This document shows positions 1 through 5,864 of a DNA stretch of 7,884 bases, piece by piece. Made by a program: the position numbers and the translations under genes. Positions within the stretch are counted from its first letter, which is position 1; each line of letters starts with the position of its first letter. The stretch covers positions 1-7,884 of the forward strand of contig CAYFOR010000132.1 in assembly GCA_964344785.1 (NCBI GenBank). Reading direction: 5' to 3'. The DNA is from Thiopontia sp964344785 (GTDB lineage Bacteria; Pseudomonadota; Gammaproteobacteria; GCF-002020875). The notes below the pieces were generated by a model. That model saw only the letters and a program-made list of their open reading frames with translations. It searched no databases and was not told the origin of the DNA.

Positions 1-1885
1 AGCAGAACTCGGTGCAGTAGTAGGGGAAGACACCTTCGGTGTCGGCCATGAAGGTTGCAGAGGCGGTCTTGCCTGGCTCGATCGAGAGGTTGACGTTGGT
101 GCCGTTCAGCGCAAAGCCGTGGGTCTCGTCCTGTGCACGCTCCAGGTTGGTCAGGTGAATGATCACCTTGTCACCCACCTCAGCCTCAATGGTTTCCGGG
201 GTGATGTGTGAACGGATCACAGTACCAAATACCTCAACGGTACAGTTGTCACCATCACAGGTACGGGTGGTCTTTTCACGTCCGGCGCGGGTCTTGTAAG
301 GAGAGCGCTTGTCGGCACGGCTGTCCCAACCAGACTTGTAGCGGATGCCCGGTTTCAGCTTGTCGGCCTTGATCGCTACGGCATAGTGTGGCTCGCCCAG
401 TGGCAGCGGCATGTCGTAGAGCAGCTCCATCTTGTCGCCACTGATATCGATCAACTGGTGGTTCTGCGGATGCAGCGGACCCACCGGGTTGAAGCGGTCG
501 ATTGCCAGCTTGTTGAGCGCAACCAGATACTTCCCATCCGGAGAGGCGGAGTCGCCCTCCATGGTCATCAGGTGGCCGATGTTGTAGTGGACGGAGAGCT
601 TGTCCAGCACCTCCCCCTTGCAGTAGTCCCACTTGGTCACCTGAGAATCTACGTAGATCGAGGTATAGACGGTACACGCCTTGGAGTCGTACTGGGTATG
701 CAGTGGACCGAGTCCTACCTGTACCTGCTTGTGCAGCGCATCCTGCAGGGAGACAATCGGGACTCCATAAGGATCGTGTGCCTCATACTTGCCCGCATTG
801 TGGGCCTCCATCATCTTCTTGAAGCTGTAGACATAGGCGTGGCTGTCGAGCTTGCCCGATACGATGATGTGACCGCCATCCGGGGAGACGTCTACACCGT
901 GTGGGCTCTTCGGCTCGGGTACCAGGAACAGCGCCTTGTTCTCGACCATGGTCTTCATGTCGAGTATGGCCATGCCGTTGACGTCCTTGCCCTTGCCGGC
1001 CTTGAACAGCTCAGCCGCCTTCTTCCAGTTTACCGCGTGGAGGAAGTCGGTATCCTTCTGGGAACAGCCGGCCTCATAGGGTGGACGCCCCTTCTCGATA
1101 CCACCGACATAGCGTTCGGAGCAGAAGGAGTTGGTGAAGGACCAGCCATCACTCTCGAACTTTCCGAAGTCGGAGAGGTCCTGGCTGTAGGGAGGCATCT
1201 CTACGGTAAAGGATTGGCTTGGGTCCAGACGACCGATCTCCTTGTTGAACTTCCAGTAGGTGACACCGCCACGGTAGCGGTCATTGAACTGCTCCAGTGG
1301 CACATACTCCCTTTCGAATGGAGCGGGGTATTGCGCCGCTTCGATCACATAGTCGGTATTTGGGGTCACGAAGGCACCACCATGCTCACTTCTGAAGTGG
1401 GGGTTGACTACAATCTGCTTGGTCTCGAAGTCATGCAGATCGATTACCGCCATGCGAGGGTTGTTCTTGTCATTGATGAAGAGGTACTTGCCGTCATACT
1501 CACCGTTGGTCTCGGAGATCGCCGGGTGGTGGGTATCCCCGAACTTGATGTCCTTGCCGTCCATCTTTCCCTGTGCCAGTACTGCCTTGGACTCATCGTC
1601 AAAGCCGTAACCCTGCCAGGGCTCCGGGGTGAAGACCGCAATATACTTGAGGATACGCATCGATGGGATGCCGTAGACGATGACCTGTCCACTCTGTCCA
1701 CCGGAGCTGAAGGTGATATATTCATCACGTCCACCTGACGGGGTATAGGTTTTCGCTGCCGCCAGCAGATCCTTTTGTGTAAGGCCGCGTGCCTTCATTA
1801 CATCGTCCAGGGTAGTGGCAGATGCACTGCCGGCCCCGAGCGACATACCGATGGCCACCGCCGTAGTGAGTGTCTTTTTAATCAT
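1..1885 (-). CDS. nosZ: Nitrous oxide reductase NosZ, Sec-type, C-terminus cut by window edge
   Basis: Periplasmic multicopper enzyme reducing N2O to N2, the last step of denitrification. The frame is open from ATG at 1885 to the window edge (628 codons). An AGGAG ribosome site lies 10 bases upstream. Residues 1-23 are a Sec-type signal peptide (MIKK, hydrophobic stretch, ASA cleavage site) with no twin-arginine motif, unlike classical Tat-exported NosZ. The beta-propeller carries all seven expected CuZ histidines: H119 and H120 (GDTHHP), H168 (SEHGG), H329 (KSPHG), H396 (GPLHT), H438 (NIGHL) and H500 (GEPHY). The cupredoxin domain has the CuA ligands H589 (ETHGF), C624 and C628 (CTEFC). The remaining CuA His and Met and the last few residues lie outside the window. 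The residue between the cysteines that is Trp in classical NosZ is Glu here. Sec export and the ISETNG context after the HH pair suggest the atypical (clade II-like) group. Transcribed away from ubiT. Identity is certain; clade assignment is inference. Confidence 0.97.
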   Translation of the reverse strand, partial: MIKKTLTTAVAIGMSLGAGSASATTLDDVMKARGLTQKDLLAAAKTYTPSGGRDEYITFSSGGQSGQVIVYGIPSMRILKYIAVFTPEPWQGYGFDDESKAVLAQGKMDGKDIKFGDTHHPAISETNGEYDGKYLFINDKNNPRMAVIDLHDFETKQIVVNPHFRSEHGGAFVTPNTDYVIEAAQYPAPFEREYVPLEQFNDRYRGGVTYWKFNKEIGRLDPSQSFTVEMPPYSQDLSDFGKFESDGWSFTNSFCSERYVGGIEKGRPPYEAGCSQKDTDFLHAVNWKKAAELFKAGKGKDVNGMAILDMKTMVENKALFLVPEPKSPHGVDVSPDGGHIIVSGKLDSHAYVYSFKKMMEAHNAGKYEAHDPYGVPIVSLQDALHKQVQVGLGPLHTQYDSKACTVYTSIYVDSQVTKWDYCKGEVLDKLSVHYNIGHLMTMEGDSASPDGKYLVALNKLAIDRFNPVGPLHPQNHQLIDISGDKMELLYDMPLPLGEPHYAVAIKADKLKPGIRYKSGWDSRADKRSPYKTRAGREKTTRTCDGDNCTVEVFGTVIRSHITPETIEAEVGDKVIIHLTNLERAQDETHGFALNGTNVNLSIEPGKTASATFMADTEGVFPYYCTEFC

Positions 1886-1977
1886 AAAACGCAGACTCCT
1901 GAATCAGTTTTATTTGGTTATGTATTGCCTATATGGGAGAGGGGAAGGTACCAAAGTCGCAAATGAGTGGGGCACTC

Positions 1978-1983
1978 TTTATA
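1978..1983 (-). promoter_or_regulatory. Candidate -10 element of the nosZ promoter
   Basis: On the minus strand this reads TATAAA, 5 of 6 matches to TATAAT, 18 bases downstream of the FNR-type box. The implied start is near 1971, giving a leader of about 85 bases. A canonical class II FNR promoter would have about 22 bases between box and -10, so the fit is approximate. Confidence 0.4.
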
Positions 1984-2001
1984 CAACAACGTTCTTTATA
2001 A

Positions 2002-2015
2002 TTGACCTGAGTCAA
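2002..2015 (-). promoter_or_regulatory. FNR/DNR-type operator, nosZ side
   Basis: The 14-mer TTGACCTGAGTCAA (plus strand) is a TTGAC-N4-GTCAA palindrome close to the FNR/Anr/DNR consensus TTGAT-N4-ATCAA. Read toward nosZ it is TTGACTCAGGTCAA, which matches the ubiT-side box at 13 of 14 positions. A TATAAA sequence lies 18 bases further toward nosZ, which fits an activator placed near -40. Which family member binds (FNR, Anr, DNR) cannot be told from the site. Confidence 0.7.
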
Positions 2016-2076
2016 TCGGTCAGGCTACAGGCTGCGGAAGTTTAACTACGGGTGGGTATATCCGTCTGTTTCTGTA

Positions 2077-2090
2077 TTGAGAATTGTCAA
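2077..2090. promoter_or_regulatory. FNR/DNR-type operator, middle of the region
   Basis: TTGAGAATTGTCAA keeps both TTGA/TCAA half-sites at the exact FNR spacing. Its centre is 75 bases upstream of the nosZ-side box, about seven helical turns, and 195 bases before the ubiT-side box. It is not well placed to be the primary activator site of either gene. It may be an auxiliary nosZ site or serve an unrecognised transcript. Confidence 0.5.
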
Positions 2091-2271
2091 TTCGTCAGAT
2101 ACAGATTTGTCGACACACGTTCTATAGCACGGCAGCCGACAGCAAGGGCCTCCTGCAGTCGTCTCAGAAGCTGGAGAAGAAGCCGGAATAGTCAGTTTTA
2201 AAGACGCCTCAGAAGTACCTTTTCAACTGCTCTCACCGCCGTGAACAGGGGGTATTCTGTTTATGGCTGGA

Positions 2272-2285
2272 TTGATTCAGGTCAA
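2272..2285 (+). promoter_or_regulatory. FNR/DNR-type operator, ubiT side
   Basis: TTGATTCAGGTCAA matches TTGAT-N4-ATCAA at 9 of 10 defined positions. It ends 66 bases before the ubiT ATG. A class II arrangement (-41.5) would place the transcript start near 2320, ahead of the ribosome site; the -10 for that is poor (CAAGAT near 2311). Alternatively TATAAA at 2325-2330 would put the box near -58, but the start would then crowd the ribosome site. Fnr control of ubiUV is established in E. coli, which supports the call. Confidence 0.7.
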
Positions 2286-2351
2286 CTTCCTTATTGGGGG
2301 ATCAGTTGTGCAAGATTGAAAGCATATAAAGGATAGGGGTATAGTGGTTCG

Positions 2352-2819
2352 ATGAATAACAGACCCCAACTCCCCCATTTTTTCTCTGCACCGTTGCGTC
2401 TGATTCCCGATCAACTCCATACGCGTGCGGTATTGGCGATACTCAACAGGCTGTTTCGGGAGCAGCTGGACAGTGGAGAGATGGACTTTCTGGAAGCCCG
2501 AACGGTGGTGATCGAGGTGAGTGATGTCGGGGTTGCACTGCGGTTTACCAAAGGAATTGGTCGGCTGGTTGCCCACACCGGCGCCGGACCAGTGGATCTG
2601 GCCATCCGTGGGCAGTTGTATGACTTTATCCAGTTGGCACAGGGCGAGGAAGACCCGGATACCCTCTTTTTCCAGCGGAGAATTCGCCTGGAGGGGAGTG
2701 TAGAGTTGGGGCTTGAGGTGAAAAACCTACTCTATGGGATTGAATTTAAACCACTGCCGATCCCTGCGTCGTTACGACTGCTGATGGAGGGTGAAGCGGT
2801 ACCCTTTTGGGGAAAGTGA
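2352..2819 (+). CDS. ubiT: UbiT, SCP2-domain accessory factor of O2-independent ubiquinone synthesis
   Basis: 155 residues, similar in size to E. coli UbiT (YhbT). UbiT is a lipid-binding SCP2 protein required with UbiU and UbiV for making ubiquinone when oxygen is absent, probably by handling the hydrophobic prenylated intermediates in the cytoplasm or at the membrane. The SCP2-like domain spans roughly residues 30-130, with the strand-rich VVIEVSDVGVALRF followed by DLAIRGQLYDFIQLA, the DTLFFQRR segment and IRLEGSVELGLEVKNLL. No signal peptide or membrane segment is seen. The ATG at 2352 has a purine-rich AGGGG 12 bases upstream, a little long. The gene runs straight into ubiU, indicating co-translation. 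The assignment is firm because the two following genes are diagnostic ubiU and ubiV. Confidence 0.92.
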   Translation: MNNRPQLPHFFSAPLRLIPDQLHTRAVLAILNRLFREQLDSGEMDFLEARTVVIEVSDVGVALRFTKGIGRLVAHTGAGPVDLAIRGQLYDFIQLAQGEEDPDTLFFQRRIRLEGSVELGLEVKNLLYGIEFKPLPIPASLRLLMEGEAVPFWGK

Positions 2820-2838
2820 TGGCGGGGAAGGTGATGGA
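2809..2838 (+). repeat. 15-base tandem duplication of the ubiU ribosome site and start
   Basis: GGGGAAAGTGATGGC (2809-2823) is followed directly by GGGGAAGGTGATGGA (2824-2838), 13 of 15 identical. Each copy holds a purine-rich Shine-Dalgarno-like stretch and an in-frame ATG (2819 and 2834). The first copy also contains the ubiT stop TGA (2817-2819), overlapping its ATG as TGATG. Because 15 is a multiple of three, the duplication only adds the residues MAGKV in front of the conserved MELVCPAG. Confidence 0.8.
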
Positions 2839-3832
2839 GCTGGTCTGTCCGGCAGGCAACCTGCCATCCCTCAAGGCAGCGGTTGATAACGGTGCCAATG
2901 CGGTCTACATGGGATTCAGGGATGAGACCAATGCACGCAATTTTGCCGGGCTGAATTTTAATGAGCGTACATTCGAACAGGGGATTGCCTACGCACGCGA
3001 TAGGGGCGTCCGCTGTTATGTCGCCATCAATACCTTTCCACAACCGGCCGGCTGGTCCCAATGGTGTGCTGCGGTTGATCGGGCGGCAGCACTGGGAGTC
3101 GATGCGGTCATCCTGGCCGATGTCGGCCTGCTGGACTACGCAGCCGACCGCTGGCCTGAACTTCCCCGCCACCTTTCGGTACAGGGGTCGGCGACCAATT
3201 ACGAGGCGATTGATTTCATGCAGCGTAACTTTGGAATCCGCCGTGTGGTGATTCCACGGGTACTCTCGATGTCACAGGTACGCCATCTAGCTTCACATAG
3301 TCCGGTCCCACTGGAACTGTTCGGGTTCGGCAGCCTCTGTGTGATGGTTGAAGGGCGCTGTCTGCTCTCATCCTATGTTACCGGACGTTCCCCGAATACC
3401 TTTGGCGCCTGTTCTCCCGCCAGCCATGTGGAGTGGGTTGAGTGTGGGGGTGGGGTAACCGAAACCCGCTTGGGAGGTGTACTGCTGGACCGTTACCAGG
3501 CGGATCAGCATGCGGGGTACCCTACGCTCTGCAAGGGGCGTTTTGAGGTGGGGGGTGAGACAGGCTATGCCATTGAGGAGCCCGTCAGCCTCAATACCCT
3601 GGAACTGCTACCTGAAATGATGTCGATTGGAGTGGCAGCAGTAAAGATTGAGGGCAGACAGCGTAGTCCTGCCTATGTTGCGCAAGTTACACAGATCTGG
3701 CGAGAGGCGATTGATGCCTGTTCTCGAGACCCCGAAGGGTTCCAGGTGAAAAGTCACTGGCACAGCCAGCTAGGAAAGATCTCGGAAGGGGCGCAGACCA
3801 CACTGGGCGCCTATCATCGCTCCTGGCAATGA
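2834..3832 (+). CDS. ubiU: UbiU, 4Fe-4S subunit of the O2-independent ubiquinone hydroxylation system
   Basis: 332 residues of the U32 'peptidase' family, closely resembling E. coli UbiU (YhbU, 331 residues). UbiU pairs with UbiV, and the complex is needed to hydroxylate the ubiquinone ring without O2, with prephenate reported as oxygen donor. The four cluster cysteines are present: C169 (FGSLC), C176 (VEGRC), C193 (FGACSPA) and C233 (YPTLCKGR). Other family blocks are MELVCPAGNL at the N-terminus, NARNFAGLNF, VKIEGRQRSPAYV and the C-terminal TTLGAYHRSWQ. The start at 2834 is chosen because it matches the family N-terminus and gives the E. coli positions for the first three cysteines. An ATG at 2819 with an equally good ribosome site, coupled to the ubiT stop, would add MAGKV; a TTG at 2807 is less likely. 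The stop overlaps the ubiV start by four bases (ATGA). Confidence 0.96.
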   Translation: MELVCPAGNLPSLKAAVDNGANAVYMGFRDETNARNFAGLNFNERTFEQGIAYARDRGVRCYVAINTFPQPAGWSQWCAAVDRAAALGVDAVILADVGLLDYAADRWPELPRHLSVQGSATNYEAIDFMQRNFGIRRVVIPRVLSMSQVRHLASHSPVPLELFGFGSLCVMVEGRCLLSSYVTGRSPNTFGACSPASHVEWVECGGGVTETRLGGVLLDRYQADQHAGYPTLCKGRFEVGGETGYAIEEPVSLNTLELLPEMMSIGVAAVKIEGRQRSPAYVAQVTQIWREAIDACSRDPEGFQVKSHWHSQLGKISEGAQTTLGAYHRSWQ

Positions 3833-4740
3833 AACTCTCACTCGGTCCAATTCTCTACTACTGGCCGGAGGAGGTCATCCGGGACTTCTACCGCCAGGTT
3901 GCTTCGTTGCCGGTCGATACGGTCTATCTTGGTGAGACGATCTGTTCGAAGCGACGTGCACTCTCCTTTTCCCAGTGGTTTGAACTGGCCCATCAGCTAC
4001 GCGATGCAGGCAAGGAGGTAGTGCTCTCCACGCTCGCCCTGCTGGAGGCAGAATCAGAGCTGAAGACACTGAAAAGAGTCTGTGAAAATGGTGAATTTCT
4101 GGTTGAGGCCAACGATCTGGCTGCGGTCAACCTCTGCCAACAACAGCAGATACCGTTCGTATTGGGGCATTCCGTCAACCTCTATAATCAGGGAACCCTG
4201 CAGGTAATGGCGGATGCAGGAATGCGTCGTTGGGTAATGCCGCTGGAACTCTCCCGAGATACCCTGGCGGCATTGCAGCAGGCACGCCCAGCAGGGATAG
4301 AGACCGAGCTGTTTGTCTGGGGAAAGATGCCGCTTGCCTACGCTGCTCGCTGCTATACCGCCCGTCACCATGAATTGCCGAAGGATGACTGCCAGTACCG
4401 CTGCCTTGATGACCCGGATGGCATGCTGCTCTACACTCAGGAGCAGCAACCTTTCCTGACGATCAACGGTATTCAGACCCAGTCGGCACGGCACTGTAAC
4501 CTCCTGACGGAGTGGGATGAGATGGTTGCTCTGGGGGTGGATGTGGTGCGTATCAGTCCACAGTCCCAGCGGATTCCAGAGATTGTTGCACAGTTTGATC
4601 AGGTTCGGCATGGAGCGTTATCCCCACAGTCCGGGAGTCAACAACTGGAGCGGTATCTACCGTTTGCAGGTGTGAACGGATACTGGATGGGAGCGGCTGG
4701 AATAGAGAGGCTTGACCATGGTCGAAATGGACAGCCGTGA
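3829..4740 (+). CDS. ubiV: UbiV, 4Fe-4S partner of UbiU in anaerobic ubiquinone synthesis
   Basis: 303 residues, U32 family, matching E. coli UbiV (YhbV). It forms a heterodimer with UbiU. The four expected cluster cysteines are C39 (GETICSKRR), C175 (AARCYTARH), C188 (PKDDC) and C192 (QYRC); their 13- and 4-residue spacings agree with the E. coli protein (C180, C193, C197). The N-terminus MKLSLGPILYYWP and the GHSVNLYNQ and ISPQSQ blocks are typical. It starts in an ATGA overlap with the ubiU stop, so translation is coupled and equal amounts of the two partners are expected. Its last 23 bases overlap the start of the HPP gene. No residue needed for function appears to be missing. Confidence 0.96.
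   Translation: MKLSLGPILYYWPEEVIRDFYRQVASLPVDTVYLGETICSKRRALSFSQWFELAHQLRDAGKEVVLSTLALLEAESELKTLKRVCENGEFLVEANDLAAVNLCQQQQIPFVLGHSVNLYNQGTLQVMADAGMRRWVMPLELSRDTLAALQQARPAGIETELFVWGKMPLAYAARCYTARHHELPKDDCQYRCLDDPDGMLLYTQEQQPFLTINGIQTQSARHCNLLTEWDEMVALGVDVVRISPQSQRIPEIVAQFDQVRHGALSPQSGSQQLERYLPFAGVNGYWMGAAGIERLDHGRNGQP
4705..4710 (+). promoter_or_regulatory. Ribosome site that fixes the HPP gene start at 4718
   Basis: GAGAGG lies seven bases before the ATG at 4718. The longer frame would begin with TTG at 4712, only one base after this site, which is too close for initiation. The site sits inside the ubiV coding sequence. Confidence 0.6.
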
Positions 4741-5230
4741 ATTCGTGATCTCAGTATTGGGTGCCTTTGTATCGACTCTGCTGGCATCATTCTTGAGTTA
4801 TACCATACTGGAGGGCGAACATATTCCGCTGGTGCTTGCATCAACAGGAGCATCGGCAATACTTGTATTCACGTTCCCCCATAGTCCGCTCTCCCGTCCA
4901 TGGAACCTGATCGGGGGGCAGCTCGTTTCTGCCTTTGTCGGTATCAGTGCGCTACTGCTGATTGAAAATCCATTGATCTCCGCCTCGCTTTCAGTGGCTG
5001 TCGCCATGCTGTTGATGCAGCTGTTGCGCTGCATGCATCCACCAGGCGGTGCAACGGCGGTGACTGCAGCCGTTGGTGGTCCCCAGATCGAGTCTTTGGG
5101 ATACGCCTATCTGGTAGTCCCTGTTCTGCTGAACGCAATCATTCTGCTATCCATCGCATTGGCAGTGGCTACCACACGCCAGAGAAACCCTTTTTATCAG
5201 GATGAACCTATTCGGCATCCAGGTTTTTAA
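4718..5230 (+). CDS. HPP-family integral membrane protein, possible N-oxide (nitrite) transporter
   Basis: 170 residues, an almost bare HPP domain without a CBS or other extension. The signature HPPGGATA is at residues 107-114, preceded by RCM. Upstream blocks ASTGASAILVF and PHSPLSRPWNLIGGQL are also family-typical. Hydrophobic segments lie near residues 9-30, 37-53, 64-82, 87-104 and 128-150, so four or five membrane spans in the inner membrane are expected. The gene starts within ubiV (23-base overlap) and is surely in the same transcript. Its end overlaps the end of narL on the other strand. The function of bacterial HPP proteins is poorly known. A plant plastid member has been reported to transport nitrite, and the setting here (denitrification, nitrate sensing) makes nitrite or another N-oxide species a reasonable substrate guess. 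A role in quinone metabolism cannot be excluded. Family call strong, function inferred. Confidence 0.85.
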   Translation: MVEMDSREFVISVLGAFVSTLLASFLSYTILEGEHIPLVLASTGASAILVFTFPHSPLSRPWNLIGGQLVSAFVGISALLLIENPLISASLSVAVAMLLMQLLRCMHPPGGATAVTAAVGGPQIESLGYAYLVVPVLLNAIILLSIALAVATTRQRNPFYQDEPIRHPGF

Positions 5231-5864
5231 CTGCCCAGATTGCCGCCTCCACCCGGGTTTTGAGCTGCAGTTTCTTCAGTATGTGCTTCATGTGAACCTT
5301 GACGGTACCATCGGAAATTCCAAGTTTTCTGGCAATGATCTTGTTGGGCTCACCGGTCATTACATACCGCAGGATTTCAACCTCACGTTCGGTAAGGTGG
5401 GCCTCCTGTTGAGAGTGCGGGGCGCCGTGGTCATCACGGATCGATTTTGCCAGTAGTCCTGCCAGTTGCTCACTGATGACGGTATGCCCATCCACTGCCT
5501 GTTCCAGCTTGTCGAGAATCTCCTCGGGTTCCATATCCTTTAACAGATAGCCATCAGCACCACTACGCAGGGAATCCAGTACCTTGGCCTCATGCTCTGA
5601 AACAGTGAGCATGACCACCTTTGAGGAGACTCCAATCTGCTTCAGTCGTTTCAATGTGTCGATACCATTGATCCCTTTCATGTCAATGTCCAGCAGGATC
5701 AGGTCCGGTGTGGTATCGACAGCCAGAATGATTCCGGTCTCACCATCAGCAGCCTCACCCACCAGGACGAATTGCGGGTTCATCGAGATCAGATTCTTGA
5801 CCCCCTTGCGAAACAGAGGGTGATCATCAATGATCAGAATGGTTGTCAGATTTGAGTGATCCAT
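5208..5864 (-). CDS. narL: NarL-type nitrate/nitrite response regulator
   Basis: 218 residues. The receiver domain (about 5-125) has acidic residues D13 and D14, phospho-acceptor D59 (LILLDIDM), T87 and K109 (LLKD). A LuxR/NarL helix-turn-helix domain covers about 155-215. The recognition segment TVKVHMKHILKKLQLK is almost the E. coli NarL one; K189, V190 and K193 correspond to the DNA-contacting K188, V189 and K192, so it should bind NarL heptamers (TACYYMT-like). The ATG at 5864 is preceded by AGGGA 11 bases upstream and lies inside the end of narX (19-base overlap), so the two genes are co-translated. The receiver should be phosphorylated by the adjacent NarX-like kinase. Targets are likely nitrate-respiration or denitrification genes, but none is proven here. 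The last 23 bases overlap the HPP gene tail to tail. Confidence 0.93.
   Translation of the reverse strand: MDHSNLTTILIIDDHPLFRKGVKNLISMNPQFVLVGEAADGETGIILAVDTTPDLILLDIDMKGINGIDTLKRLKQIGVSSKVVMLTVSEHEAKVLDSLRSGADGYLLKDMEPEEILDKLEQAVDGHTVISEQLAGLLAKSIRDDHGAPHSQQEAHLTEREVEILRYVMTGEPNKIIARKLGISDGTVKVHMKHILKKLQLKTRVEAAIWAVKNLDAE

Larger units (their letters stand above)
1886..2351. promoter_or_regulatory. Divergent nosZ/ubiT control region, no gene seen
   Basis: This 466-base spacer separates the nosZ start from the ubiT start. Open frames in it are short, lack ribosome sites and do not resemble any family I know. It contains three TTGA-N6-TCAA palindromes, an AT-rich stretch next to the nosZ-side palindrome, and the ribosome sites of both flanking genes. 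The middle part (about 2095-2265) is unexplained. It holds only a short imperfect repeat, CGYCTCAGAAG, near 2160 and 2205, and no clear terminator or structured RNA that I could fold by eye. Confidence 0.8.

Noticed and set aside
386..1738. A 450-codon open frame on the plus strand
   Set aside because: It lies wholly antisense to nosZ and has no recognisable domain; the nosZ frame carries every expected copper ligand, so this is a shadow of its codon use.
2021..2034. CAGGCTA/CAGGCTG tandem repeat beside the nosZ-side operator
   Set aside because: Only seven bases per copy with one mismatch; no known regulator site and no further copies seen.
2081..2191. Short frame ending ...SSQKLEKKPE in the nosZ-ubiT spacer
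   Set aside because: It reads somewhat like a protein tail, but the only possible start is a TTG inside the middle palindrome, there is no ribosome site, and no family is recognised. A decayed gene remnant is possible but not supportable.
2211..2341. Two perfect NarL heptamers on the minus strand, TACTTCT (2217-2211) and TACCCCT (2341-2335)
   Set aside because: Neither has a partner in the 7-2-7 inverted layout, and about half a match is expected by chance in a region this size. Direct NarL control of ubiT or nosZ is therefore not claimed.
4712..4717. TTG start extending the HPP protein by two residues
   Set aside because: It lies one base after the ribosome site; the ATG at 4718 has proper seven-base spacing.
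5205..5228. Possible terminator hairpin AACCT/AGGTT with T's
   Set aside because: Five base pairs, an 11-base loop and a T-run that partly belongs to the stem make it too weak to call.
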